Of a stretch of DNA of 64,000 nucleotides, positions 1-12,300 are shown in pieces. Every line of letters starts with the position of its first letter. Within the stretch, counting starts at the first letter, position 1. Under the pieces are notes generated by a model. It made no database searches. It was given only the letters and a program-made list of their open reading frames with translations, and had not been told where the DNA came from. Location of the stretch: contig OZ241746.1 of assembly GCA_965201045.1 (NCBI GenBank), positions 62,001 to 126,000 on the forward strand, given 5' to 3'. This DNA is from JAPORK01 sp026710285 (GTDB lineage Bacteria > Pseudomonadota > Gammaproteobacteria > Pseudomonadales > Endozoicomonadaceae). Position numbers and translations under genes: made by a program.

Positions 1-3000
1 TTGTTTTATTACCGGAAATATCAGTAGTACTGACAATGCGCCGGTTACTGTCATATTGCCATTGTAATGTATAATCAGGGTAATTGTTTTTCCCTCTGTG
101 AATTAGCTTCTGCACTAATCCGTCATCACTATAAGTGTAAGTTGTAGTACCTGTAGCATCTGTTTTTTTGTGTAAAGCTAAAGTAACAGGCATGTAATTA
201 GTAATCCATTGTTGTTGATTATCTATTGATTCGCTAACAGGAAGATTCAGAATATTATATTGCCAGGAAAATCTGTTACCAGATGGTGTCGTAAGTGTTG
301 CAATCTGTCCATCGGTTGTATAAGTATAAAAAGTACGTTTTCTGTCTTCTCCTGCACTCCAGATTAGCTGTCCTGCCTTATTATAACGAGCAGATGACAA
401 CAGGTAATGACCTCCTGAAACAGGATATGCCCAGGACTGTACAATCTGTCCTGTCAGGTTATATACCTGGTGCATTCTGTTTCCTGTAGGGTCAATAGTA
501 TCGGTTAATCGTCCCAGTGAATCATAATTCTGTCTGACAATTCTTCCGGCAGAATCTTGCGCTGAAGTTGGTCGTCCAAATCCATCGTATGTCATCACAG
601 AAACCCGGGCTTCAGGCTGTTTATCACTATTGAGACATAGTGATTTTACTGGAGGTAACAGCATTTTAGTAGCTGGTAATATCCACTGTTTAACTGGTTT
701 ATTGAGTATATTGGCTCTTGATACAGAGATAACAGATGCTTCACCCTGTGCACTTTTCTGATAACTCATCACACATCTGTTACTATCATCATAGTGCATA
801 ACAGTAACGCCACCATCAGGAAGGTGAACCCGAATAACTCTGCCGGTATCATCATAATCCTGAGTAGTATCGCGTGTAGTTGCATGTCCGAATGCACTGA
901 TGATATAACTGCTTTGTCGGGCAATATGTCCATATTTATCATAATAAACTTTCTTTACCGGCCACCACTTACCCGGTTGTTGTTTTCCCGCTTTGTCAAT
1001 AACTTCAGTGAAACTTATCAGTGCTCTTCCAGCACCATCGAAAAGTACTTTTTTCTGCAAACCATTGGCTGCTGTAATCAGCACCTGATTAAAATTTTTA
1101 GATATTGTATAGTTATAATTTATACTGGCAACAAAAGGAGTACCAGCTGCACTTTTTATTTTTATCAAACGGTCCCACTGATCATAATAATAACGATCAC
1201 TGTATTTTTTTTCTGTGTCTTCTACTTTTAATATCTGATTAGTAAATAAACTGGTGGTAACATAAGATGATCTTTGATATTTATTTTGCAACAATTCAAT
1301 AGCACTATAAGTGGTTTTAGTGTAATTATCCGGATTTTTTGTATAATAATAATCTTTGATTACAGTCTCTGGTGAATCTTTGTTATTCTGCCTGCCTGTG
1401 AGTATAGTCTTTTTTAATAAACCGTAAGTTAACAGGTCTTCAGGATTATTATAATAGTAATGGGTTGTTGTTAATTGTTATTCACCCGTCTGTTGTATTT
1501 GGTGGCCCAGTACAGAAATGTAACCTTTTCCATTATGATTTATCTCTTTGTGATAATAGTTACGAATTATTACGGGAGATAGTGGATTTATATCTTCTTC
1601 AATATGGACTGGATAAAATATAGTCAATTCAGTTAGTGTACCGAAAGACCATATCTTTGAAACAGGTGGACAGGCAACATCACCTGCTAACGGACAGTAA
1701 CGATTAAGTGTTACACGACCAAAAGCATATGTTTGCCTGATCACTCTTCCCTGTGAATCATAATCAGCCGTTACTTTGGTTACAGCAGGAATCTCTGATG
1801 AATCCCCCCAAACCCTGGTTACTATTTTTAGTGGTAAACTATAGAAAACCGGCAAGTCAGCAAACGAGGTATGTGCACAACCATCACTTTGATCTGTACA
1901 GCAAAAAAAATAATGTACTGCTGATAAAATATGTCCGGTTCGATGACTGACCTGCTGTTCATCTGTCATCAAATGGTATTTATTGTAAGTTCTTATTTCA
2001 CTAATAAAACCATTATCCTGTTCAGTCTTGTAAGTATAGCTTGCCGGTGCTTCAAACAATTTATCTTTTGATAAATGATTGATGGTATTCAATTCTGCAT
2101 TGAAGCCAAGATAATTATGCTCATTAGCATTTGTTTTACCATAATGATAACGATTTACCATTACGGGTTGACCAAAGCCAGGATTCGTTGTTTCTTTAAC
2201 AACAACACACATCACATGATAGGGTAAAGCATCGTTTATTGGAATTTTTATTTCATCACGACAATTATAAATTATATGTTTTTTTAATCCTGTCGGGTAA
2301 TCAACACTGGTAATAAAATGTTGAGCATAATGAAAGTAAATTCCATGGTCAGAATGATTACAAAAAGATGGTAATGTAATACTATGTAATTCATTATTAT
2401 TTTTATGGATTAATACGACAATCGGCTTTCCTGTACTACCCTGATTAATGACTGCAATATAATTTTTTGTTCTATGCAATGTGATGATATGTCCTTCATC
2501 ATCTTTTACAGATTGTAACAAATGAGTGCCAGGTATATAACTAAAATGAACACCCCATCCATCCTGTTGTTCAAGACGAATTTCATAACCCTGATGGTTA
2601 AGCGTTTCCTGCAAACCATTAGCATAAGTGATGATGAAGTGTGTACTGATATCTCCCTGAATATGCATATCATACAGTTTATGATACAACGGCCACCAGC
2701 GACCATCAGGCTGTTTATTTAAATAAAAATTCTGTCCAAAGGAGGTGGTAAGCTGATGTGTGGTCGCATTGAAATGGGTTAAATTCCAGTTCCATCCGGT
2801 TCCGAGCCCGTCAGGATTTGCTAAAGCACTGCTGCTATAACTAACCTCAAGATTAATATCAGGACCATGCCCTAAATTACTAAGCATACTACCTGTTTTC
2901 ACCCAGGCGCTTAAAATACCTGTGCGTGGATCGACTGTGGTACCCCATACTTTTTTGAAATTAAATGCATTTGACCAGGGAGCTGATTCGGAAGATTCAG

Positions 3001-3229
3001 AAGTACTGGTTACCTGTTGTATTTTTTTTGAATTTAATACAGGTTTATCATAATCACCTTTTGTTTCTTTATCAGATATATTATATGAATAATAAAAAGA
3101 ATCTGCATCTCGGTTAACAAAATTGCTTTTTTGAGTTTTAGACATTGTACAAAGTAATTTTTCTGTATAAAAAAGTCATGAGATAACAAAGATATAAGAG
3201 AGATAATATTTTTTATCCTGAATTCGCAT
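1..3229 (-). pseudogene. R1: RHS/YD-repeat protein, nonsense-disrupted, 3' part beyond window edge
   Basis: This is the N-terminal and central part of an RHS/YD-repeat protein, running off the left edge in the middle of the YD repeats. The start at 3229 is the ATG matching that of R2 (same AAAGG ribosome site). Codon 18, inside the signal sequence, is TGA (3176-3178) where R2 has TTA. A second stop, TAA at 1478-1480, replaces a CAA of R2. The longest open part, from an internal ATG at 3145 to 1478, would be 555 residues without a signal sequence. No frame shift is needed: positions line up with R2 at a constant offset of 5,841. The PWSNAFNF, VDPRTG and GHGP motifs and the first Cys pairs remain. 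One Cys loop has gained an extra Cys (FFCCTD against FFCRTD). It may be dead as an exported protein but could still donate sequence to its neighbours. Sequencing error is an alternative, but two independent stops make that unlikely. Confidence 0.85.
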
Positions 3230-3514
3230 ATCTATGCCTTTTAACAAAAAAAATAAATGAAATATTTGTATCTGTTCAAATACCAGGAAAAACTCCGCCT
3301 TGACAACATGAAAATGAATCAAACGCAGCTTTTGTAATGTACTCACAAAACGAGTTGGTCAAAAATCAAACTATAGCAACAAGAAAAAAATAAAGAATCG
3401 TAAGTGTATAATTGTTGTGTATTTATTATTTTCAATCTGACGATATCAGTAATTCATATAAAAATATCAACACAACAACTGTAATATATATAAAATTCTT
3501 TTAGTTGTTTTAAT
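3230..3514. other. Spacer between R2 and R1, copy A1
   Basis: This 285-bp non-coding spacer holds the 5' leader of R1 (minus strand). It is a near copy of 9071-9364, so the duplicated unit is gene plus spacer. No small open frame, tRNA or convincing hairpin followed by a T-run was seen. A minus-strand AAAGG lies about 8 nt before the ATG at 3229. No promoter with both boxes in good match was recognised. Confidence 0.6.
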
Positions 3515-6500
3515 CTATGTTTCTCGCATGTTACCAAATATTCCCATAAAACCATTTAGAATTAATTTATCAGGGGAAAGAGGATTATAGAATATTGTAA
3601 GAAACATAGATTTTTCAATATTAACAATATTTATATTACCCTGACCATTGAATTGATAAACATTCCAACAACTTTTACAATCTGCGCTGTCTTGTATCCT
3701 TTCTACTACAGCCATATGATTATAACCACTGAGCATAGCAAAATTAGTACATCGAAATATGTTCGATAAACCTTTGAAACAATAGCAACCAATATGATAT
3801 CTAAATTTGCTTCCAAGTGGATTCGCCCTATCCAGTATATTTTTTAAAGCTTTAAGATAGGGATGATCTGATGAAACGGGACTCTCCTGACCAATAAATC
3901 TCATCCGTACAGATAAAAATTTTGTTAATTCATTTGTATGAAGAACTTGTCCATTTTTCTGATATACCAGAAAAATAGAGCCAGTATCACAGGCTATATT
4001 ATCTTTGAATGGCGAATTAAGTAATAAAGACAACGTCTCTTCAACAGACTGTCTGTTCAATAAGTTTAAATAAGGGAATTTAATCTTTTTATAAAAAAAA
4101 TAGGGTGATTGTTCTAATATCTCATTTAATGAAACAGAAGGGAGAGAAGGTCTTAGAACTGGTATTGCAGAGACTGATGCAGATGAAGAGGCTCCCTCAT
4201 CATTTACAGTAGTTACCGCTGTTTTTTGTTTTCCTGTAAGCATCTCAAAAGGAATTTTTGCCAGCGGAATGTCTTCTGTTGCTGTTTCTCCGGCTGTCAT
4301 ATCCAAGGGCAAAAAACCAGCTAAACCGGTAGCAACTGTAACAGCCATTTCTGCCATACCTATAATTTTTCCTGCAATATTCAATCCTTTATTAGCAGGT
4401 ATTGCAGAGGCTACAACCGGGATACTTCCAATAGTAGCCGTACCTGCTACCACCCCTGCCAGAGCAGAAGCACCTGCACCGGCAACTGCAGCCCCAAGGG
4501 TAGCAACAGTACATCCTGCCTGAATAACTGATGCGGTAATATTAGCCCAGCGCTGGTGCAATGCGCCTAACCCCATAGTGCTTATATAGTTTGCCCACCT
4601 GAAAACTTCTCCCAGCCACTGAGGACTGTTACCGGAAGAGTCAGTACTCATTATCGGATTATTGCTACCAAAAGCGTAGCCATCACCTGCGGGATCTTCA
4701 CTAAGAAAATATCGCCCGAGCGGATTATACGTCCGGTTACCATTACCTAAAAATTGCCATCCGGTGGAAGGATCAGTTCTTTCACCATCAAATCCTTGTA
4801 AAGTTTGCTGATATAATAGAAGTGTTTTGCGTTTTTTATGCCATACCATGCCATATGGGCTATAAATGTTACGCTGATCAAGCTTGTACTGTCTGCTATT
4901 ATTTTTTCGGAATATCCCGGTAATATCACCTTTATAACTGCTTTCATAATATTCATTAATTATCCCGTCTGTGGCTTTGGCTACTCCCAGATAACCGTTG
5001 ACATGGACATCCTTTTCCGGACTAATAATCTTTTCATTGATGAGTGCATCACCCCGGTAAAAAAGATAACTGATACCATCCAGACTCTTCTCCATTACTT
5101 TTTGTCCATTACCATTATAGTTATAATTGCTCTGTTTTCCTGTTGATGAAATAACCCGGATGACTTCATTCAGATTGTTATAACTTATATGATTATTATC
5201 TCCGTCTGTTGTCATATTACCCATCTTATCATAGGAAAAATTTTGCAAAACAGGACTATCATGATTCCAAACGGTACTGATTTGTTGAAGACGTAAAGGT
5301 GCAGAATAGTCAGTATAATGGTAATTGACTGATTTACTAACCGTTTGCTTGTTTTGTATGGGTTGTAATGTTTCCTTAATACTGGCCAGTCGGTTAAGCG
5401 GTGTAAAAGTATAATGTTGTTGGGTAATAACCGGTGCCTGCAGCAGTTTTGATTTAGCAAACGATGTATCGTGCGGGCACAACGGTAAACCAGGTGAACC
5501 CCGACAATACATACTTATCAGATTATCTAGTACATCATACTGATAATGCAGCATGCCATATTGTTTTTTTTCTGTTTTTTGACTCAGCCTGATAATATTA
5601 CCAAAAATATCATACGTCACCAACCATTTATAAATAAGTTGTTCTTTTTGTATATCAATAATCTGATCTTTATGCCCCCACAAATCATAATGAAAACTAC
5701 GGTACATATCACTACCATAACGAATGTTTTTTATACGGGAAAAACCATCATAAACAGGTAAAAATAATTTTTCAGTACTATTATTTTGGTGCGGTTTATA
5801 ATTAATATGGTCAACACGTCCCAGCCAGTCATACCCGGTGTTTGTTTTATTACCGGAAATATCAGTAGTACTGACAATGCGCCGGTTATTGTCATATTGC
5901 CATTGTAATGTATAATCAGGGTAATTGTTTTTCCCTCTGTGAATTAGCTTCTGCACTAATCCGTCATCACTATAAGTGTAAGTTGTAGTACCTGTAGCAT
6001 CTGTTTTTTTGTGTAAAGCTAAAGTAACAGGCATGTAATTAGTAATCCATTGTTGTTGATTATCTATTGATTCGCTAACAGGAAGATTCAGAATATTATA
6101 TTGCCAGGAAAATCTGTTACCAGATGGTGTCGTAAGTGTTGCAATCTGTCCATCGGTTGTATAAGTATAAAAAGTACGTTTTCTGTCTTCTCCTGTACTC
6201 CAGATTAGCTGTCCTGCCTTATTATAACGGGCAGATGACAACAGGTAATGACCTCCTGAAACAGGATATGCCCACGACTGTACAATCTGTCCTGTCAAAT
6301 TATATACCTGGTGCATTCTGTTTCCTGTAGGGTCAATAGTATCGGTTAATCGTCCCAGTGAATCATAATGCTGTCTGACAATTCTTCCGGCAGAATCTTG
6401 TGCTGAAGTTGGTCGTCCAAATCCATCGTACGTAATCAAAGAAACCCGGGCTTCAGGCTGTTTATCACTATTGAGACAGAGTGATTTTACTGGAGGTAAC

Positions 6501-9070
6501 AACATTTTAGTGGCTGGTAATATCCACTGTTTAACTGGTTTATTGAGTATATTGGCTCTTGATACAGAGATAACAGATGCTTCACCCTGTGCACTTTTCT
6601 GATAACTCATCACACATCTGTTACTATCATCATAGTGCATAACAGTAACGCCACCATCAGGAAGGTGAACCCGAATAACTCTGCCGGTATCATCATAATC
6701 CTGAGTAGTATCGCGTGTAGTTGCATGTCCGAATGCATTGATGATATAACTGCTTTGTCGGGCAATACGTCCATATTTATCATAATAAACTTTCTTTACC
6801 GGCCACCACTTACCCAGTTGTTGTTTTCCCGCTTTGTCAATAACTTCAGTGAAACTTATCAGTGCTCTTCCAGCACCATCGAAAAGTACTTTTTTCTGCA
6901 AACCATTGGCTGCCGTAATCAACACCTGATTAAAATTTTTAGATATTGTATAGTTATAATTTATACTGGCAACAAAAGGAGTACCAGCCGCACTTTTTAT
7001 TTTTATCAAACGGTCCCACTGATCATAATAATAACGATCACTGTATTTTTTTTCTGTGTCTTCTACCTTTAATATCTGATTAGTAAATAAACTGGTGGTA
7101 ACATAAGATGAGATTTGATATTTATTTTGGGATAATTCAATAGCACTATAAATGGTTTTAGTGTAATTATCCGGACTTTTTATATAATAATAATCTTTGG
7201 TAACAGCCTCTGGTGAATCTTTGTTATTCTGCCTGCCTGTGAGTATAGTCTTTTTTAATAAACCGTAAGTTAACAGATCTTCAGGGTTATTATAATAATA
7301 ATGGGTTGTTGTTAATTGTTGTTTACCCGCCTGTTGTATTTGGTGGTCCAGCACAGAAATGTAACCTTTTCCATTATGATTTATCTCTTTGTGATAATAG
7401 TTACGAATTATTACGGGAGGCAGTGGAGTTATATCTGCCTTAGTATGGACCGGATAAAATATAGTTGATTCAGTTAGTGTACCGAAAGACCATATCTTTG
7501 AAACAGGTGGACAGGCAACATCACCTGCTAACGGACAGTAACGATTAAGTGTTACACGACCAAAAGTATCTGTTTGCCTGATTACTCTTCCTTGTGAATC
7601 ATAATCAGCCATTACTTTGGTTACAGCAGGAATCTCTGATGAATCCCCCCAAACCCTGGTTACTATTTTTAGTGGCAAACTATAGAAAACCGGCAAGTCA
7701 GCAAACGAGGTATGTGCACAACCATCACTTTGATCTGTACGGCAAAAAAAATAATGTACTGCTGATAAAATATGTCCGGTGCGATAACTGACCTGCTGTT
7801 CATCTGTCATCAAATGGTATTTATTGTAAGTTCTTATTTCGCGTATAAGACCATTATCCTGTTCAGTCTTATAAGTATAGTTTGCCGGTGCTTCAAACAA
7901 CTCATCTTTTGATAAATGATTGATGGTATTCAATTCTGCATTGAAGCCAAGATAATTATGCTCATTAGCATTTGTTTTACCATAATGATAACGATTTACT
8001 ATTACGGGTTGACCAAAACCAGGGTTTGTCGTTTCTTTAACAACAACACACATCGCATGATATAGTGAAGAATCATTTACAGGTATTTTTATTTCATCAC
8101 GACAATTATAGATTATATGCTTTTTTAATCCTGTCGGGTAATCAACACTGGTAAGAAAATGTTGAGCATAATGAAAGTAAATTCCATGGTCAGAATGATT
8201 ACAAAAAGATGGTAATGTAATACTATGTAATTCATTATTCTTTTTATGGATTAATACGACAACCGGCTTTCCTGTGCTACCCTGATTAATGACTGCAATA
8301 TAATTTTTTGTTCTATGCAATGTGATGATATGTCCCTCATCATCTTTTACAGATTGTAACAAATGAGTCCCAGGTATATAACTAAAATGAACACTCCATC
8401 CATCCTGCTGTTCAAGACGAATTTCATAACCCTGATGGTTAAGCGTTTCCTGCAAACCATTAGCATAAGTGATGATGAAATGTGTACTGATATCTCCCTG
8501 AATATGCATATCATGCAGTTTATGATACAACGGCCACCAGTGACCATCAGATTGTTTATTTAAATAAAAATTCTGTCCAAAAGAGGTGGTAAGCTGATGT
8601 GTGGTTAAATTGAAATGGGTTAGGTTCCAGTTCCAGCCAGTCCCAAGTCCATCAGGATTTGCTAAAGCACTGCTGCTATAACTAACCTCAAGATTAATAT
8701 CAGGACCATGCCCTAAATTACTAAGCATACTACCTGTTTTTACCCAAGTGCTTAGAATGCCTGTGCGTGGATCGACCGTGGTACCCCATACTTTTTTGAA
8801 ATTAAATGCATTTGACCAAGGGACTGACCCTGAAGATTCAGAAGTACTGGTTATTTGTTGTGTTTTTTTTGAATTTAATACAGTCTGATCATAATCTTCT
8901 TTTACTGTTTTATCAGTTGTATTATATGAATAATAAAAAGAATCTGCATCTCGGTTAACAAAATTGCTTTTTTGAGTTTTAGACATTGTACAAAGTAATT
9001 TTTCTGTATGAAAAAGTAATGAGATAACTAAGATATAAGAGAGATAATATTTTTTATCCTGAATTCGCAT
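3515..9070 (-). CDS. R2: giant exported RHS/YD-repeat protein with C-terminal Cys-His domain
   Basis: This protein of 1,851 residues is intact. The ATG at 9070 is preferred over an upstream TTG (9088) because AAAGG sits about 8 nt before it and it opens directly into a hydrophobic signal-like segment (residues 8-22) ending near Cys27. Then follow the linker, the PWSNAFNF/VDPRTG/GHGP domain, many YD repeats, the RHS-associated core (GFDGERTDPSTGWQFLG, then SEDPAG and TDSSG) and a Gly/Ala-rich hydrophobic stretch of about 80 residues. The C-terminal domain has CDTGS with Cys1694, His1785 in GYNHMAV and Asn1808 in QFNGQG. RHS shells in known toxins enclose a C-terminal toxin; that this is one is inference from architecture. 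The second core motif is DSSG rather than DPSG. The central region is almost identical to R3, whereas the signal region and last 95 residues differ. No immunity gene follows it. Confidence 0.9.
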   Translation of the reverse strand: MRIQDKKYYLSYILVISLLFHTEKLLCTMSKTQKSNFVNRDADSFYYSYNTTDKTVKEDYDQTVLNSKKTQQITSTSESSGSVPWSNAFNFKKVWGTTVDPRTGILSTWVKTGSMLSNLGHGPDINLEVSYSSSALANPDGLGTGWNWNLTHFNLTTHQLTTSFGQNFYLNKQSDGHWWPLYHKLHDMHIQGDISTHFIITYANGLQETLNHQGYEIRLEQQDGWSVHFSYIPGTHLLQSVKDDEGHIITLHRTKNYIAVINQGSTGKPVVVLIHKKNNELHSITLPSFCNHSDHGIYFHYAQHFLTSVDYPTGLKKHIIYNCRDEIKIPVNDSSLYHAMCVVVKETTNPGFGQPVIVNRYHYGKTNANEHNYLGFNAELNTINHLSKDELFEAPANYTYKTEQDNGLIREIRTYNKYHLMTDEQQVSYRTGHILSAVHYFFCRTDQSDGCAHTSFADLPVFYSLPLKIVTRVWGDSSEIPAVTKVMADYDSQGRVIRQTDTFGRVTLNRYCPLAGDVACPPVSKIWSFGTLTESTIFYPVHTKADITPLPPVIIRNYYHKEINHNGKGYISVLDHQIQQAGKQQLTTTHYYYNNPEDLLTYGLLKKTILTGRQNNKDSPEAVTKDYYYIKSPDNYTKTIYSAIELSQNKYQISSYVTTSLFTNQILKVEDTEKKYSDRYYYDQWDRLIKIKSAAGTPFVASINYNYTISKNFNQVLITAANGLQKKVLFDGAGRALISFTEVIDKAGKQQLGKWWPVKKVYYDKYGRIARQSSYIINAFGHATTRDTTQDYDDTGRVIRVHLPDGGVTVMHYDDSNRCVMSYQKSAQGEASVISVSRANILNKPVKQWILPATKMLLPPVKSLCLNSDKQPEARVSLITYDGFGRPTSAQDSAGRIVRQHYDSLGRLTDTIDPTGNRMHQVYNLTGQIVQSWAYPVSGGHYLLSSARYNKAGQLIWSTGEDRKRTFYTYTTDGQIATLTTPSGNRFSWQYNILNLPVSESIDNQQQWITNYMPVTLALHKKTDATGTTTYTYSDDGLVQKLIHRGKNNYPDYTLQWQYDNNRRIVSTTDISGNKTNTGYDWLGRVDHINYKPHQNNSTEKLFLPVYDGFSRIKNIRYGSDMYRSFHYDLWGHKDQIIDIQKEQLIYKWLVTYDIFGNIIRLSQKTEKKQYGMLHYQYDVLDNLISMYCRGSPGLPLCPHDTSFAKSKLLQAPVITQQHYTFTPLNRLASIKETLQPIQNKQTVSKSVNYHYTDYSAPLRLQQISTVWNHDSPVLQNFSYDKMGNMTTDGDNNHISYNNLNEVIRVISSTGKQSNYNYNGNGQKVMEKSLDGISYLFYRGDALINEKIISPEKDVHVNGYLGVAKATDGIINEYYESSYKGDITGIFRKNNSRQYKLDQRNIYSPYGMVWHKKRKTLLLYQQTLQGFDGERTDPSTGWQFLGNGNRTYNPLGRYFLSEDPAGDGYAFGSNNPIMSTDSSGNSPQWLGEVFRWANYISTMGLGALHQRWANITASVIQAGCTVATLGAAVAGAGASALAGVVAGTATIGSIPVVASAIPANKGLNIAGKIIGMAEMAVTVATGLAGFLPLDMTAGETATEDIPLAKIPFEMLTGKQKTAVTTVNDEGASSSASVSAIPVLRPSLPSVSLNEILEQSPYFFYKKIKFPYLNLLNRQSVEETLSLLLNSPFKDNIACDTGSIFLVYQKNGQVLHTNELTKFLSVRMRFIGQESPVSSDHPYLKALKNILDRANPLGSKFRYHIGCYCFKGLSNIFRCTNFAMLSGYNHMAVVERIQDSADCKSCWNVYQFNGQGNINIVNIEKSMFLTIFYNPLSPDKLILNGFMGIFGNMRET

Positions 9071-9364
9071 ATCTATGCCTTTAAACAAAAAAATTAAGTG
9101 AAATATTTGTATCTGTTCAAATACCAGGTAAAAACTCTACCTTGACAACATGAAAATGAATCAAACGCAGTTTTGCAATGAACTCACAAAATGAGTTGGT
9201 CAAAAATCAACCTATAGCAACAAGAAAAAAATAGAAAATCGTAAGTATATCATTATATTGTATTTATCATTTTCAATCTGACAAGATCAGTGATTCATAT
9301 AAAAATATCAACACAACAACTGTAATCTATATAAATTTTTTTTAGTTGTTTTAATCTATGTTTC
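9071..9364. other. Spacer between R3 and R2, copy A2
   Basis: This 294-bp non-coding spacer carries the leader of R2 and is a near copy of 3230-3514. It is 9 bp longer only because the R3 stop codon comes 9 bp earlier than the R2 stop. Nothing else is recognisable in it. Confidence 0.6.
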
Positions 9365-12300
9365 TTACACTTCACCACCTATTCCCATATAACCATTTAG
9401 AAGTAATTTATCAGGAGAATGAGGATTATAGAATATTTTACTGAACATATATTTTTCAATACTAACAATCTTTATATTACCCTTACTATTGAATTGATAA
9501 ACATTCCAACAACTTTTACAACCTGCGCTGTCTTGTATCCTTTCTACTACAGCCATATGATTATAACCACTGAGCAAAACACAATTAGTCAATTGAAATA
9601 TGTTCAATAAACTTTTATCATAATAGTTACCGATATGATATCTAAATTTGCTTCCATATGGATTCGCCCTATCCAGTATATTTTTTAAAGCTTTAAGATA
9701 GGGATGATCTGATGAAACGGGACTCTCCTGACCAATAAATCTCATCCGTACAGATAAAAATTTTGTTAATTCATTTGTATGAAGAACTTGTCCATTTCTC
9801 TGATATACCAGAAAAATAGAGCCAGTATCACAGGCTATATTATCTTTGAATGGCGAATTAAGTAATAAAGACAACGTCTCTTCAACAGACTGTCTGTTCA
9901 ATAAGTTTAAATAAGGGAATTTACCCCTTTTATAAAAAAAATAGGGTGATTGTTCTAATATCTCATTTAATGAAACAGAAGGGAGAGAAGGTCTTAGAAC
10001 TGGTATTGCAGAGACTGATGCAGATGAAGAGGCTCCCTCATCATTTACAGTAGTTACCGCTGTTTTTTGTTTTCCTGTAAGCATCTCAAAAGGAATTTTT
10101 GCCAGCGGAATGTCTTCTGTTGCTGTTTCTCCGGCTGCCATATTCAAGGGCAAAAAACCAGCTAAACCGGTAGCAACTGTAACAGCCATTTCTGCCATAC
10201 CTATAATTTTTCCTGCAATATTCAATCCTTTATTAGCAGGTATTGCAGAGGCTACAACCGGGATACTGCCAATAGTAGCCGTACCTGCTACCACCCCTGC
10301 CAGAGCAGAAGCACCTGCACCGGCAACTGCAGCCCCAAGGGTAGCAACAGTACATCCTGCCTGAATAACTGATGCGGTAATATTAGCCCAGCGCTGGTGC
10401 AATGCGCCTAACCCCATAGTGCTTATATAGTTTGCCCACCTGAAAACTTCTCCCAGCCACTGAGGACTGTTACCGGAAGAGTCAGTACTCATTATCGGAT
10501 TATTGCTACCAAAAGCGTAGCCATCACCTGCGGGATCTTCACTAAGAAAATATCGCCCGAGCGGATTATACGTCCGGTTACCATTACCTAAAAATTGCCA
10601 TCCGGTGGAAGGATCAGTTCTTTCACCATCAAATCCTTGTAAAGTTTGCTGATATAAGAGAAGTGTTTTGCGTTTTTTATGCCATACCATGCCATATGGG
10701 CTATAAATGTTACGCTGATCAAGCTTGTACTGTCTGCTATTATTTTTTCGGAATATCCCGGTAATATCACCTTTATAACTGCTTTCATAATATTCATTAA
10801 TTATCCCGTCTGTGGCTTTGGCTACTCCCAGATAACCGTTGACATGGACATCCTTTTCCGGACTAATAATCTTTTCATTGATGAGTGCATCACCCCGGTA
10901 AAAAAGATAACTGATACCATCCAGACTCTTCTCCATTACTTTTTGTCCATTACCATTATAGTTATAATTGCTCTGTTTTCCTGTTGATGAAATAACCCGG
11001 ATGACTTCATTCAGATTGTTATAACTTATATGATTATTATCTCCGTCTGTTGTCATATTACCCATCTTATCATAGGAAAAATTTTGCAAAACAGGACTAT
11101 CATGATTCCAAACGGTACTGATTTGTTGAAGACGTAAAGGTGCAGAATAGTCAGTATAATGGTAATTGACTGATTTACTAACCGTTTGCTTGTTTTGTAT
11201 GGGTTGTAATGTTTCCTTAATACTGGCCAGTCGGTTAAGCGGTGTAAAAGTATAATGTTGTTGGGTAATAACCGGTGCCTGCAGCAGTTTTGATTTAGCA
11301 AACGATGTATCGTGCGGGCACAACGGTAAACCAGGTGAACCCCGACAATACATACTTATCAGATTATCTAGTACATCATACTGATAATGCAGCATGCCAT
11401 ATTGTTTTTTTTCTGTTTTTTGACTCAGCCTGATAATATTACCAAAAATATCATACGTCACCAACCATTTATAAATAAGTTGTTCTTTTTGTATATCAAT
11501 AATCTGATCTTTATGCCCCCACAAATCATAATGAAAACTACGGTACATATCACTACCATAACGAATGTTTTTTATACGGGAAAAACCATCATAAACAGGT
11601 AAAAATAATTTTTCAGTACTATTATTTTGGTGCGGTTTATAATTAATATGGTCAACACGTCCCAGCCAGTCATACCCGGTGTTTGTTTTATTACCGGAAA
11701 TATCAGTAGTACTGACAATGCGCCGGTTATTGTCATATTGCCATTGTAATGTATAATCAGGGTAATTGTTTTTCCCTCTGTGAATTAGCTTCTGCACTAA
11801 TCCGTCATCACTATAAGTGTAAGTTGTAGTACCTGTAGCATCTGTTTTTTTGTGTAAAGCTAAAGTAACAGGCATGTAATTAGTAATCCATTGTTGTTGA
11901 TTATCTATTGATTCGCTAACAGGAAGATTCAGAATATTATATTGCCAGGAAAATCTGTTACCAGATGGTGTCGTAAGTGTTGCAATCTGTCCATCGGTTG
12001 TATAAGTATAAAAAGTACGTTTTCTGTCTTCTCCTGTACTCCAGATTAGCTGTCCTGCCTTATTATAACGGGCAGATGACAACAGGTAATGACCTCCTGA
12101 AACAGGATATGCCCACGACTGTACAATCTGTCCTGTCAAATTATATACCTGGTGCATTCTGTTTCCTGTAGGGTCAATAGTATCGGTTAATCGTCCCAGT
12201 GAATCATAATGCTGTCTGACAATTCTTCCGGCAGAATCTTGCGCTGAAGTTGGTCGTCCAAATCCATCGTACGTAATCAAAGAAACCCGGGCTTCAGGCT

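Noticed and set aside
794..1231. Recurring 145-codon plus-strand open frame, also at 6635-7072 and 12476-12913
   Set aside because: It is antisense to the conserved YD-repeat region and recurs only because the copies are nearly identical. It has no ribosome site or known domain, so it is a shadow.
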